Notes: generated by a model not told the origin, from the sequence alone. Shown: positions 16,270-25,318, counted from the stretch's first letter. The stretch is DNA of 64,000 bases from Cytobacillus oceanisediminis (GCF_004366035.1 NZ_SOEE01000006.1:124001-188000); one strand, 5' to 3'. Made by a program: numbers and translations.

Positions 16270-17958
16270 CTATTCCAATCCTTTAATGGTCATTTCCTTC
16301 ACTGGCAGGAATGCCTCACCTGTATCCAGGTAGTTAACGTCTGCCTGATCGCCTTCCTGAAGATAAATGGCCATCGGCACGGTTTCAGATGAAACCACGT
16401 AGCTCTGGCGGTTTTCCATCAGGAATGATACGATTGTGAATTCGCCGGATTTCTCCTTGTACACCCGCAGTACAGTTCCGCTCATCTGTTTTTCCTCTGC
16501 TTTCGAGCTTCCGTCTACCGTGCCTCCGCCTCGCTGCAAAGCGGTTTTATATAAACGCAATGCTTCATTTGGCGTTGTCCCATATACAGATATTTCCGGA
16601 TTGGCAGCTGATACAATAAAGTAGTTCTGCAGGAATCCATTGGCATCAAGCACAGGTGTCAGCCAGCTGGCTTCCCCGTAGAAGTTATAAAGAACAGGCA
16701 TTTCGCCGCTCCATTTTTTCTCGATGAATTTCTTCTCGATAATCTGGAGGGCGCCCTGGGAATCCATATAAGAGTCCTCAAGATTACCTGTAAAGAAGGT
16801 CGCTTCGCCCGTCCTTGAATTTGTCAGAGAATAGCCCAGCATTGAATCGACGCCTTCTTTTGGACTTGTAAAATCTGTAAAGTAATACATGTCGCCATTT
16901 TCATCAAAAATCGGACTCACATTGGCTTCCGTTCCTTCATCCGATGGAAGCCTTACATCGGATTTTCCGAATTTGCTGTTCCAGAAGCCGTGGACATAAT
17001 TCCCGAAATAGCTGTTCTGCAGACTGACCGTTTCAGGGGAAACAGCTCCATCAATAAAGGCCGGCACATCCGCAAGTTTATAGGACTTCGTCTGTCCGTT
17101 CAGCGGGTCAACCATGACCACTCCTTGAACATCAAAGCCATTTCTCGCCGAAATAAACTCTCCATATGAACGGATATAAAACGGCTTTCCGTCGTCATCC
17201 ACTTCCAGCTGCACATCTCCGTAAAAAATGGCCTGCGGATACTGCATCCGGATATGACGCTCAATATTTTTATTAAAATAAGAGGATGGTGTATACACCA
17301 TATCGCTTTTCACAAACTTTGGATTGGCTGAGGAGTCAGTCGCGCTGATTGTAAAATAACCAGGTGTTTTATCCCCATTCCACCATTTGAAAAAACCCGA
17401 AAACTCTACAGGCGCAATATAAACATATTTCCCATCGACTTTCTGGATCTGCAGGCTGCCAAGTTCATAATAGCTCGTGTTCGGAACCTGCCCGAATGCC
17501 TTCTTCATCTTATTGCGCGCAAACTGCGGCGGCACGCTCGCTGGTGTTTCCTTTTCATCAAACGCCTCAATCTCCGTTTTTTCATTCATTTTGGCACTTT
17601 CATATTTATCATCTGCATTGAATAGAAAAGCTGTCAGAAAGAATATCCCTGCGATCAGACTGATGGCAAACAGACCCGTTTTGATCATTCGTTCCCTGCC
17701 TGTCGCAAGAACAGCTCCAATTAATGAAGAGATAACCGCAAACAGCCATAGGCCGGTCAAGTTCCGGTCCAGATTGGTGAAATAATACACGGAAAAAACA
17801 AGCAGCACAGACACAGCGGCGGTGCCGGCCATAATTCCGGTCCCAAGTTTCCTGCGTTCCTTTTCCTTCGCCTTAGTCTTCGGTTTATAGCTGAACGGAA
17901 TCAGCAGGATAGAAATTGCCAGTCCGGCAATCAGTGAAAAAATAAAAATATTTCCCAT
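16270..17958 (-). CDS. Large membrane-anchored protein of unknown function
   Basis: About 562 aa. Four hydrophobic segments lie in the first ~120 residues (starting MGNIFIFSLIAGLAISI), with a basic KPKTKAKEKERRK loop after the first. A ~420-residue soluble region follows, rich in aromatic and beta-type sequence (for example YIAPVEFSGFFKWWNGDKTPGYF and WLTPVLDANGFLQNYFIVSA). The soluble part probably faces outside and looks like PepSY/PDZ-free repeat-like beta domains, but I do not recognise a family. ATG 17958 has AGGAGAGA upstream; a start at 18021 is possible but lacks one. It is convergent with the RsbR-like gene and shares its terminator. Confidence 0.8.
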   Translation of the reverse strand: MGNIFIFSLIAGLAISILLIPFSYKPKTKAKEKERRKLGTGIMAGTAAVSVLLVFSVYYFTNLDRNLTGLWLFAVISSLIGAVLATGRERMIKTGLFAISLIAGIFFLTAFLFNADDKYESAKMNEKTEIEAFDEKETPASVPPQFARNKMKKAFGQVPNTSYYELGSLQIQKVDGKYVYIAPVEFSGFFKWWNGDKTPGYFTISATDSSANPKFVKSDMVYTPSSYFNKNIERHIRMQYPQAIFYGDVQLEVDDDGKPFYIRSYGEFISARNGFDVQGVVMVDPLNGQTKSYKLADVPAFIDGAVSPETVSLQNSYFGNYVHGFWNSKFGKSDVRLPSDEGTEANVSPIFDENGDMYYFTDFTSPKEGVDSMLGYSLTNSRTGEATFFTGNLEDSYMDSQGALQIIEKKFIEKKWSGEMPVLYNFYGEASWLTPVLDANGFLQNYFIVSAANPEISVYGTTPNEALRLYKTALQRGGGTVDGSSKAEEKQMSGTVLRVYKEKSGEFTIVSFLMENRQSYVVSSETVPMAIYLQEGDQADVNYLDTGEAFLPVKEMTIKGLE

Positions 17959-18087
17959 AAGAATCTCTCCTAATATTAGTTCGTTATGATGTAATACGGG
18001 CGGCAGCCAAAAAAGTTTCATAAAGAAAAATCACCATCCTAAGTTGTTGGTGGTGTAAAATTACACTAAACAAATGACCTGGGAGTC

Positions 18088-18460
18088 ATGAAAAAATTAC
18101 TGTGATTACTGCAGGCTTGTTATTTCTGGCTTCCCCTGTCCTTTTTCTTTATTTATTGAATAATATCAATTGATAACCCATGAGGTGAAGAAGCATCTGG
18201 ATGGAACAGGCTATGACGAAAATGATTTTTAGGAGCACAGCGATAACATACCTAAGATGGACATCAATCATGATTTTTACCAGGCCCATTATTATGTCAT
18301 TTTCAAAGATGAGCCGAACATAATCTATTACTATGGTAAAAAGAAGTGGTTTGGGGATGTCGTTAAGTTTTGTGAAAAATGCTCTTCTACATATGAGTTT
18401 GTAACAGAGAATACGGAACCTAGTGAGGAAGCCTGTGTATCGATGCTTGAAAAACGTTAA
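18088..18460 (+). pseudogene. Decayed DUF3139-family small exported/membrane protein gene
   Basis: A reading frame broken in at least two places. ATG 18088 begins MKKLL. After a -1/+2 shift the signal/membrane segment ITAGLLFLASPVLFLYLLNN is readable. The body then continues in a third frame (VKKHLDGTGYDENDF, in-frame TAG at ~18230, then residues including VIFKDEPNIIYYYG and KKWFGDVVKFCEK). The VIFKDEPN-YYYG pattern and size are those of DUF3139 proteins. Family naming is from memory; the disruptions are seen directly. Function was unknown even when intact. Confidence 0.65.
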
Positions 18461-18523
18461 GAAAAAGGATTTTCCGCCTGAAGCCAGAATAAGAGTATCA
18501 TTCCATTGATAAGGAGATTTTTT

Positions 18524-18922
18524 ATGATCAAATATGAATTTGCCATACCGGATCAGGATCAATTATTTCAGTTATATGAAAAGGACGGCTGGAATGAATT
18601 TTTGAAGCTGCCGAAAGAAAAGCTGCATCAGGCGATGAAGCAGAGCTGGCTTGTGATCGGTGCCTTTGATAGAGAGTGCCTGATCGGGACAGGGCGCATT
18701 ATTTCAGACGGAGTCATTAACGCCTATCTTTGCGGATTAATCGTTGATCCAGCTTATCGCAGCCAGGGCATCGGAAAGGAAATGGTGCGAAGGCTGGCAG
18801 AAGAGTGCTCGAAGGCACGGCTGCATGTACAATTGATGGCTGAGGAGGAGAAAGCGGGCTATTATGAAAAGCTGGACTTTGAGGTTTTTACCTTAGGCTT
18901 AAAGTATAAGTTTTCAGGCTAA
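18524..18922 (+). CDS. GNAT-family N-acetyltransferase
   Basis: A 132-residue acetyltransferase with the acetyl-CoA-binding motif A (LIVDPAYRSQGIGKEMVRRL, about residues 75-94) and motif B (MAEEEKAGYYEKLDFE). ATG 18524 is 7 nt after AAGGAGA; a TTG at 18506 lacks a good site. Substrate unknown. It stands alone between the DUF3139 remnant and the metallo-hydrolase gene. Confidence 0.85.
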   Translation: MIKYEFAIPDQDQLFQLYEKDGWNEFLKLPKEKLHQAMKQSWLVIGAFDRECLIGTGRIISDGVINAYLCGLIVDPAYRSQGIGKEMVRRLAEECSKARLHVQLMAEEEKAGYYEKLDFEVFTLGLKYKFSG

Positions 18923-19018
18923 AGTTGTAGCCATTTTCAGCCAGAACGGCGATTTAGCATAACGTTTCCAGCATTAAAATGGGTAATGTAACCAATATGA
19001 GAAACGGAGGCAATTCTT

Positions 19019-19843
19019 ATGGAAAAATATATATGCAAAACGTGCGGAACACAATTTCCTTTTTCGGTCCATCAGCCTGAAAGCTGCCCGATCTGCATGG
19101 AAGAGCGCCAGTACGTTGGCCCTCGCGGCCAGGAATGGACAACATTACATGAAATGGCGGAAAGCCAAATTTATATAAATAAAATACAGCAGGAGGAATC
19201 CAGCCTATACAGCATGAAAACAGTGCCGGAGTTTGCCATCGGCCAGACAGCTTATCTTATTCAGCATAACGGTTTTAATCTGATGTGGGACTGTATTACC
19301 TATCTTGATGAGCCCACGATTGAAACGATAAAAGATCTGGGAGGAATAGACGCTATCGCACTGTCACATCCTCATTACTATTCAGCTCAGGCGGAATGGG
19401 CGGAAACATTCAATGTGCCGATCTATATACACGAAGACGATAGGGAATGGGTGATGAAGGACAGTAAACACATTATTTTCTGGAGCGGAGAAACGCTTAA
19501 AGTTCAAGATGGCCTGGTCATCCACCGCCTTGGCGGCCATTTTAAAGGCGGTGCTGTCCTTCATTGGGAAAATGGGAATCATGGCATAGGCGTTCTGCTC
19601 ACCGGCGACATCATTCAGGTTGTCGCAGACAGTGGGTGGGTCAGTTTCATGTACAGCTACCCGAATCTCATTCCTCTTCCGGCTGAAACGGTAGAACGAA
19701 TGGCTGGCAAAATAAAAACGCTAACATTTGATCGGCTTTACAACGCGTTTCACAGAGTAATAAAAAAAGAGGCAGACCTTGCAGTGCAGCGGTCAGCAAA
19801 ACGCTATATAAAAGCAGTCCGGGGCGAGCTATTTCAAACCTAA
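19019..19843 (+). CDS. MBL-fold metallo-hydrolase with an N-terminal zinc ribbon
   Basis: A 274-aa protein. Residues 5-26 form a rubredoxin-like zinc ribbon (CKTCG ... CPIC). The rest is a metallo-beta-lactamase fold, with SHPHYYSA in place of the usual HxHxDH, LGGHFKGGAV as the third histidine region, LLTGD for the bridging aspartate, and a late histidine in AFHRVIK. The loss of the DH pair suggests altered or single metal binding. ATG 19019 follows ACGGAGG. Reaction unknown. Confidence 0.8.
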   Translation: MEKYICKTCGTQFPFSVHQPESCPICMEERQYVGPRGQEWTTLHEMAESQIYINKIQQEESSLYSMKTVPEFAIGQTAYLIQHNGFNLMWDCITYLDEPTIETIKDLGGIDAIALSHPHYYSAQAEWAETFNVPIYIHEDDREWVMKDSKHIIFWSGETLKVQDGLVIHRLGGHFKGGAVLHWENGNHGIGVLLTGDIIQVVADSGWVSFMYSYPNLIPLPAETVERMAGKIKTLTFDRLYNAFHRVIKKEADLAVQRSAKRYIKAVRGELFQT

Positions 19844-19901
19844 TATTGGCTCTGGAAATAGAAATTTAGTAAAATAAGGTAACAGAATGGGAGGGAACAC
19901 G

Positions 19902-20441
19902 ATGTTAAAGAAACCTAAATCCAATGAATATGCACCCTATTATGAGAAATATGTCAGCTCCGTACCGGAAGGGGACCTGCTGCAGATCCTCGATGAGCAA
20001 ATAAAGGAAACGATGAATCTGGTAAAAGATCTGAAGGAGGATCAGGCTCAATTCCGTTATGCTCCGGGAAAATGGACCGTTAAAGAAGTTATCGGGCATA
20101 TCACAGATACCGAACGCATTATGAGCTACCGCCTGCTTTGCATTGGAAGAGGGGATTTGGCCAAGCTGCCGGGCTATGATGATAATGAGTATGTGAAGAA
20201 TGGGCAATTCAACCGTTTCAGCATCCGGGAACTAGTAGAGCAGCTGTCCTATGTACGCCAAAACACGATTGCTTTACTAAAAAGCCTGGATGATGAGTCA
20301 CTGCTAAGGAGAGGGAATGCCAACGGCACGGAAGTAACCGTCCGGGCCATCGCCTATATCATTGCCGGCCATGAACTTCATCACCGCACCTTAATCAAAG
20401 ACCGCTATATGGCTGCAGAAAGCTTTGGTGGAACATATTGA
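19902..20441 (+). CDS. DinB/YfiT-type putative metal-dependent hydrolase or thiol transferase
   Basis: A 179-residue four-helix-bundle protein of the DinB superfamily, close to YfiT/BstA-type bacillithiol transferases. Candidate metal ligands are the histidine in VIGHITDTERIM and the pair in IAGHELHHRTLIKDRY near the C-terminus. ATG 19902 follows GGGAGGGA. Its stop codon overlaps the TTG start of the signal peptidase gene, so the two are coupled, although no functional link is obvious. Confidence 0.82.
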   Translation: MLKKPKSNEYAPYYEKYVSSVPEGDLLQILDEQIKETMNLVKDLKEDQAQFRYAPGKWTVKEVIGHITDTERIMSYRLLCIGRGDLAKLPGYDDNEYVKNGQFNRFSIRELVEQLSYVRQNTIALLKSLDDESLLRRGNANGTEVTVRAIAYIIAGHELHHRTLIKDRYMAAESFGGTY

Positions 20442-20959
20442 ATAAGCATGAAATAGCGAGCTGGCTGAAATCTATTCTGATTGCCTTTGGAATCGCTATG
20501 GTGATCAGGGTCTTCCTTTTTTCACCTTACTATGTGGAAGGAGCCTCCATGGATCCTACCCTTCATGACGAAGAAAAAATATTCGTAAATAAATTTGAAG
20601 AACCGGACAGAGGCGATATTGTCATCATCAAGGGCGAAGAAAAAAACTATGTTAAAAGATTAATAGGATTCCCTGGCGATGAACTGGAAATGAAAGATGA
20701 CCACCTGTATATAAACGGCAAGCAGCGGGATGAAGACTATCTCTCAGAAAATCGCAAAGCAGCAGAAGGAATTGTCAACAAACTGACCGGCGACTTCGGC
20801 CCCCTCACTGTTCCGGAAGATCACTATTTCGTGATGGGCGACAACCGCCTTGTCAGCCTGGACAGCCGAAATGGACTCGGATTTATTGAGAAGGAGCGGA
20901 TTATCGGCGTCAGCGAATTTGTCTGGTATCCTTTTACAAGCATAAGAAAAGTAGATTAG
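20438..20959 (+). CDS. lepB: Signal peptidase I
   Basis: Type I signal peptidase that removes signal peptides of exported proteins. It has one N-terminal membrane anchor (~10-28). The catalytic serine is in EGASMDPTL (S37) and the catalytic lysine in YVKRLIGFPGD (K73). The C-terminal box MGDNRLVSLDSRNGLGFI matches the family. At 173 aa it is the short Bacillus Sip type. The TTG start at 20438 overlaps the upstream TGA. A terminator follows at 20966. Confidence 0.92.
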   Translation: MNKHEIASWLKSILIAFGIAMVIRVFLFSPYYVEGASMDPTLHDEEKIFVNKFEEPDRGDIVIIKGEEKNYVKRLIGFPGDELEMKDDHLYINGKQRDEDYLSENRKAAEGIVNKLTGDFGPLTVPEDHYFVMGDNRLVSLDSRNGLGFIEKERIIGVSEFVWYPFTSIRKVD

Positions 20960-20965
20960 CTTCAG

Positions 20966-20987
20966 GAGCGGCAAGCACCGCTCTTTT
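20966..20987 (+). terminator. Terminator after signal peptidase
   Basis: GAGCGG and CCGCTC (20966-20971, 20978-20983) with a 6-nt loop, followed by TTTTT. Confidence 0.75.
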
Positions 20988-21007
20988 TACATAATAGGGG
21001 GGATCTT

Positions 21008-21178
21008 ATGGAATTGTTTCTTCAAGTAGCTGCCTATTTTATCTTTGCTGCCGGGTCTTTTTATTTTTTTTTCGGCGGAGTAAGAAAACCGGCTGGAAAA
21101 AACGCACTAAGGCATAAGAGCTTTATCTTTTTGATCAGCTTCCTAGTCCTGAGCGGATATTTCTGGTTCGGCAGGTGA
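21008..21178 (+). CDS. 56-residue two-helix membrane protein
   Basis: Short gene with a strong GGGGGGAT binding site just upstream of ATG 21008. The product has two hydrophobic helices (residues ~4-24 and ~38-54) joined by a basic loop (VRKPAGKNALRHK) and ends FWFGR. It has the composition of a real small membrane protein. Function unknown. Confidence 0.6.
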   Translation: MELFLQVAAYFIFAAGSFYFFFGGVRKPAGKNALRHKSFIFLISFLVLSGYFWFGR

Positions 21179-21329
21179 TGAGGGTGAAGCCTATTTGCTG
21201 AAGCCGCTATTCCATTTGCAGATTGCGAGATTCTATTTTTCGAAAGCTGTCCATCTATTTGGATCCTCCAAGAGCAAAATCCCTATTTTAATTGAATTCG
21301 AAGCAAGTGAAAGAAAGGACGTGTTATAG

Positions 21330-21926
21330 ATGACAAATATCGGATTGATCAGGCACGGGATTACAGCCTGGAATAAGGAGGGGCGGGCGCAGGGAAGCTC
21401 GGATATTCCTCTCCATGAAGAAGGTTTGGCTGAGGCAGGACGCCTGGCAGAACGGCTTGGCGGAGAAAGCTGGGATGTGATTTACTCAAGCAATCTCCTG
21501 AGGGCAAAGCAGACTGCAGAAGCCATCCAGGAGAAAATCGGTTCCATTCCCCTTCACCTCGATCCCCGAATAAGGGAAGTCGGCGGCGGAATGATTGAAG
21601 GCACAACCGAAGCAGAGCGTCTTGAAAAATGGGGCAAAGACTGGCGGGAAATGGACCTCGGTTTTGAGCCGAAAGAAAACATCATTAATAGAGGACTTGA
21701 GTTCCTCCAGGAAATTACAGATAAGCACCCGGGCGAAAACGTGCTGATCGTAAGCCACGGCTCCTTCATACGCCATCTTTTAAGAGAACTGGTGCCGCAC
21801 ACGGATCTATCCTCCCCGCTGAAAAACACATCCATCACAAAGCTTTTGATCAAAGAAAGCCAGTGGGATTGTGAGCTGTATAACTGCACGAAGCATCTTG
21901 AAGTGAAGCAGATAGAATCATGTTAA
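21330..21926 (+). CDS. Histidine phosphatase family protein (phosphoglycerate-mutase-like)
   Basis: A 198-residue phosphatase of the branch-1 histidine phosphatase superfamily. It has the RHG catalytic motif at LIRHGITAWNKEGRAQG, the ISSNLLRAKQTAEAI arginine region (here YSSN), and the second histidine in VLIVSHGSFIRHLL. Likely a broad phosphatase of the PhoE/YhfR kind rather than a true mutase. ATG 21330 has AAAGGA about 12 nt upstream. A bidirectional terminator follows. Confidence 0.88.
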   Translation: MTNIGLIRHGITAWNKEGRAQGSSDIPLHEEGLAEAGRLAERLGGESWDVIYSSNLLRAKQTAEAIQEKIGSIPLHLDPRIREVGGGMIEGTTEAERLEKWGKDWREMDLGFEPKENIINRGLEFLQEITDKHPGENVLIVSHGSFIRHLLRELVPHTDLSSPLKNTSITKLLIKESQWDCELYNCTKHLEVKQIESC

Positions 21927-21935
21927 GCAGTAAAA

Positions 21936-21967
21936 AAACAGCAGGCTGCCCCTGCTGTTTTTTATTC
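21936..21967. terminator. Bidirectional terminator
   Basis: AAACAGCAGG (21936-21945) pairs with CCTGCTGTTT (21951-21960) across 5 nt, with A-run before and T-run after, between convergent genes. It overlaps the last codons of the kinase gene. Confidence 0.85.
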
Positions 21968-23221
21968 ATTATGTATCTTCGACTTAAAGTTCGGAAAAGT
22001 AAACCTGAAAACGGTGCCTTTACCGATTTCGCTTTTGACGCGAACACTGCCATCCATGGCCCTTACAATACTGAAAACGACCATCATTCCAAGGCCGGTC
22101 CCTTTGGAGCCTTTTGTGGAATAGTAGGGTTCACCTAAACGCTGAAGCTGATCGGACGTCATGCCGACACCGGTGTCTTTTATTTCGATGGTGATCTGGC
22201 TGCTGCTATAGTGTGTTTCTATGTATAATTGCCCGCCGCGCGGCATGGCCTCAATTGAATTTTTAATTACATTCAGAAAACATTGGTGGAATTTTTGCCG
22301 ATCACCTTTAATCGATCCGAGAAGGGCAAAATGGGCATTGATCTCTACGGAATTCTGGTTGGCGGTCGGTTTTAATATATTCATGACTTGAATTAGTTCT
22401 TTTTTTACATTAATTTCTTCGATTTTATCTAAGGAAGGCTTGGAAAAGGTTAAATAATTTTGAATGACCTGTTCTGCCGATTCCAGTTCGGCTTTCACGA
22501 TGCCCAAATACTCGACCCTTTTTCGTGGCGGCAGCCGCTGTTCCTGCAGCAGCTGCACAAATCCGATTGCAGCCGTCAGTGGGTTGCGGATTTCATGTGA
22601 GATGGCAGCTCCCATTTGCTCCACAGCTTCAAGTTTTTCTGCCCGTACGAGATTTTCACGGATATCCAGATTTCTTTTGGCAAACTCAAATACATATGAA
22701 ATCATGAAGACACCCAGTGGCGGAATCACCAGGAAGGCAAACCAGGCATCAAACCGGTTTTGAGGAGGTACCGATAGTTCCATAACAACAACAGTCTGCA
22801 CACTTAAAATCAGGGTAATGATAATCGAAAGGCGAATCCTTTTTCGCGGCACCTGCTTCCAAAACCAGGGATAGAGCCTCCAAAGAATAATCCCAAGGGG
22901 CAAATATAAAAGAATATTAGAATAAAACCCAGGTTCTATTCCATAAAAACTTCTCATCAAAATCACACCCCCGGCTAATGCGGGGCCGATTCCCGCATAT
23001 AAACCGCCGATGATGACAGGTATCAATCGTAAATCAAAAAAGTAATGCGTGCTTGGCTGATAGGAAAATTGAAAACATATCCAGATCATGAACAAAAGCC
23101 ATATAAAAGAGCAGCCTTTGGAAAACCGGAATTTAGAGCTTTTTTCCGCCCATACCAGCACAATAAACAAGATGACAATCAAGAGCGATAGATTAAAGAA
23201 AAAATGCTTTGTGATTTCCAC
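21962..23221 (-). CDS. KinB-like membrane sensor histidine kinase (5TM-LYT type)
   Basis: A 419-aa kinase with about six N-terminal membrane helices of the 5TM-5TMR_LYT type (residues ~8-175; note DLRLIPVIIGGLYAGIGPAL). The dimerisation/phosphoacceptor helix is AAISHEIRNPLTAAIGF and the HATPase boxes are NVIKNSIEAM, DTGVGM and KGTGLGMMVV. The GTG start at 23221 follows AGGTGA. No response regulator is adjacent. The architecture is that of KinB, so it may feed the sporulation phosphorelay through Spo0F; this is inference. A second such kinase is at 37392. Confidence 0.87.
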   Translation of the reverse strand: MEITKHFFFNLSLLIVILFIVLVWAEKSSKFRFSKGCSFIWLLFMIWICFQFSYQPSTHYFFDLRLIPVIIGGLYAGIGPALAGGVILMRSFYGIEPGFYSNILLYLPLGIILWRLYPWFWKQVPRKRIRLSIIITLILSVQTVVVMELSVPPQNRFDAWFAFLVIPPLGVFMISYVFEFAKRNLDIRENLVRAEKLEAVEQMGAAISHEIRNPLTAAIGFVQLLQEQRLPPRKRVEYLGIVKAELESAEQVIQNYLTFSKPSLDKIEEINVKKELIQVMNILKPTANQNSVEINAHFALLGSIKGDRQKFHQCFLNVIKNSIEAMPRGGQLYIETHYSSSQITIEIKDTGVGMTSDQLQRLGEPYYSTKGSKGTGLGMMVVFSIVRAMDGSVRVKSEIGKGTVFRFTFPNFKSKIHNE

Positions 23222-23504
23222 CGTTTCACCTGCCTCTTTGTGAGGTTATAAGAAAATTCTATATTGTTTTACTATTTATGACAATACTCATTTGCTTTTT
23301 TTATATAATATTGTCAGAAAATACGAAATTGTCGAGGGTAAAGATTACTATTTCAATGCGAGTGAAATTTGGTTTGCCGAAAACAATCTTATCCCTGTAG
23401 GCATATGTCTTTGTTATTTATTTTAAAAAAATGTATCATTCTAAATTTTTAGAACATATAATAAAATCAGAATAAATAAATGAATTAGAAAGGGTGAAGC
23501 CACT

Positions 23505-23978
23505 TTGTATTTAATCAAGAAAACGATGGAGATCAATCTGGAACAGCAGAAGCTGATATCCAGCCCGTTAAGGATAAAAATTATTTACCTCCTCGCTAAA
23601 AGAGCCATGACAGCCAAACAGGTTGCTGAAGAGCTCGGAAAGTCTGCAGGAAGCATTCATTACCATATTCAGCAGCTTTATAAAGGCGAAATACTGGAAA
23701 TTGAGGAAACGAAAGAAAACAGGGGAATTATCGAAAAGTATTACCGTTCAAAAGCGACGCAATTCAACTTGAAAGAAGTGAACGGGCAGGATAAAGGATC
23801 CAGCAGCTCTATGGGAATAAGCATCTCCCTCACAGATGATGAAGTAAAGGAATTTCAGGACGATTTGTATGAACTAATGGTTAAATACATGGAAAAGAGC
23901 GTAAAGGGAGCTATAAAGCGCAATTCATATGAAATCTCCTGCAGCTTCAAATTGCTTAATTCCGAGGAGGAAGATTAG
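23505..23978 (+). CDS. ArsR-like winged-helix transcriptional regulator
   Basis: A 157-residue regulator with an N-terminal winged helix: SSPLRIKIIYLLAKR, then AKQVAEELGKSAGSIHYHIQQLYKG as the recognition helix. A ~90-residue C-terminal region may bind ligand or dimerise. The TTG start at 23505 is 8 nt after AAAGGGTG; ATG 23526 is an alternative. It abuts the MFS gene directly (stop TAG, then ATG), so it probably controls that exporter and itself. Confidence 0.85.
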   Translation: MYLIKKTMEINLEQQKLISSPLRIKIIYLLAKRAMTAKQVAEELGKSAGSIHYHIQQLYKGEILEIEETKENRGIIEKYYRSKATQFNLKEVNGQDKGSSSSMGISISLTDDEVKEFQDDLYELMVKYMEKSVKGAIKRNSYEISCSFKLLNSEEED

Positions 23979-25256
23979 ATGGAAGCCCAGATCAAAAAAA
24001 ATATAACACTGTTTTTGACAGGGAAAATGACAGCGGTGCTCGGTTCCTCCATTTACGGCTTTGCCATAGGCTTATATATCCTTGCAGAAACAGGGTCCAG
24101 CCTGAACTTTGCCATAACCCTCATTCTTAGTGCGCTGCCAAGAATCCTGCTTTCCCCTGTTGCGGGCGCGCTCAGTGACAGGTGGGACCGCAAAAAAATC
24201 ATCATAATTTCCGATTTTGCCTGTGCGGTCTGGCTTCTTGCCATTTTGCTGCTGTATCTTTTTGCCACACAGGAAATCTGGCTCCTCTACACAGCCACAG
24301 CCGTTCTAAGCATTTTGAATACCTTTTATTCAGCGGCAGTCACTTCAGCGATTTACAACATGGTCGGTCCTGATACTCTGCAAAAAGCGATGTCACTCAA
24401 TCAGGCCGCAGCTTCATCATCCGCCATCTTGGGACCCGTTCTTGGGGGCGTCTTCTTTGGCATCTTTCATTTATCAGTCTTCATGCTTATCAACATCATC
24501 GCCTTCACAGTCTCCGGCATCACCAGTTTACTAATTCAATACAATCTATTTGCAGAGAAAAAAGAAAGACCAGAAGAAAAGAGTATGATCTATGATCTGA
24601 GAATGGGTGTTTCATATGTGAAAAATCAGCCATTCATAAAAAATCTCATTATCATTAGCATCTGGCTGAATTTTTGGTTCGCGGTTTTTCCCGTTGCCAT
24701 GCCTTATCTGGTTCTGACTGTACGGGAAATGAGTTCCCTTCAGCTGGGCATTATTGAAGGAGCCTTTTCCGTCGGGATGCTGATTATGTCGGTCGCTCTT
24801 TCTGCCCGTCCTGAAGTAAAGAGAAAAGAAGTGACCATCTTTGGGGGCATAATGGCCATGTCCCTGATCATTGCTCTGCTTGGCCTCCCGAATTTTCCTG
24901 GCTTAATGGGCATTTCAAACAGCATCATGTTTCCTTTTTTAATTGGTATGGTCCTGCTGTTATCATCAGTTATCATGGTGGTCAATATCCCTGTGATGGT
25001 TTTACTGCAAAAAGGCACGCCTGATGCCTATCGGGGCAGGGTCATGTCACTCCTTGAAACAGGAGCAAGTGCCATGACACCGCTCGGCTTTATCTTTTTT
25101 GGCATCCTGCTTGAAAAAATGCCTGTCTGGATCCTGATGGCTGCATGCGGAGGATGTATTCTGGTGCTCATCCTGTATCATCTGCAAAAAAGAACCTTTA
25201 TCCAGCTGCTGAGAGATGAAGATCAGCCTAAAACAGAGATTAGCTCACAAGCCTGA
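23979..25256 (+). CDS. MFS exporter
   Basis: A 425-aa, 12-helix MFS protein of the macrolide-efflux/MFS_3 type. The loop 2-3 motif is SDRWDRKKIIIISD, and helix 5 has NQAAASSSAILGPVLGG. GAGGAGGA precedes ATG 23979, which directly follows the regulator's stop codon. The regulator/exporter pairing suggests drug or metabolite efflux with local control; substrate unknown. Confidence 0.87.
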   Translation: MEAQIKKNITLFLTGKMTAVLGSSIYGFAIGLYILAETGSSLNFAITLILSALPRILLSPVAGALSDRWDRKKIIIISDFACAVWLLAILLLYLFATQEIWLLYTATAVLSILNTFYSAAVTSAIYNMVGPDTLQKAMSLNQAAASSSAILGPVLGGVFFGIFHLSVFMLINIIAFTVSGITSLLIQYNLFAEKKERPEEKSMIYDLRMGVSYVKNQPFIKNLIIISIWLNFWFAVFPVAMPYLVLTVREMSSLQLGIIEGAFSVGMLIMSVALSARPEVKRKEVTIFGGIMAMSLIIALLGLPNFPGLMGISNSIMFPFLIGMVLLLSSVIMVVNIPVMVLLQKGTPDAYRGRVMSLLETGASAMTPLGFIFFGILLEKMPVWILMAACGGCILVLILYHLQKRTFIQLLRDEDQPKTEISSQA

Positions 25257-25258
25257 GA

Positions 25259-25285
25259 GAAAGCAGTTTTCCGCTGCTTTCTTTT
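25259..25285 (+). terminator. Terminator of the regulator/MFS operon
   Basis: GAAAGCAG (25259-25266) pairs with CTGCTTTC (25274-25281), then TTTTATTTT. Confidence 0.8.
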
Positions 25286-25293
25286 ATTTTGCC

Positions 25294-25318
25294 GTTTATC
25301 GCATTCGTTCTGGGGTAT
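25294..25318 (+). promoter_or_regulatory. sigmaB-type promoter of katE
   Basis: GTTTAT (25294-25299), a 13-nt spacer and GGGTAT (25313-25318) match the Bacillus sigmaB consensus (GTTTAA, 12-15 nt, GGGTAT) with one difference. Transcription would begin about 65 bp before the katE start. KatE is a classic sigmaB-regulon member in B. subtilis. Confidence 0.7.

Noticed and set aside
18964-18986. sigmaB-like promoter before the MBL gene (GTTTCC, 11 nt, GGGTAA)
   Set aside because: Spacer is too short and the -35 is poor compared with the katE example.
21179-21329. Open 48-codon frame before the phosphatase gene (ending ASERKDVL)
   Set aside because: No plausible start with a binding site; the frame is open only by chance in a short gap.
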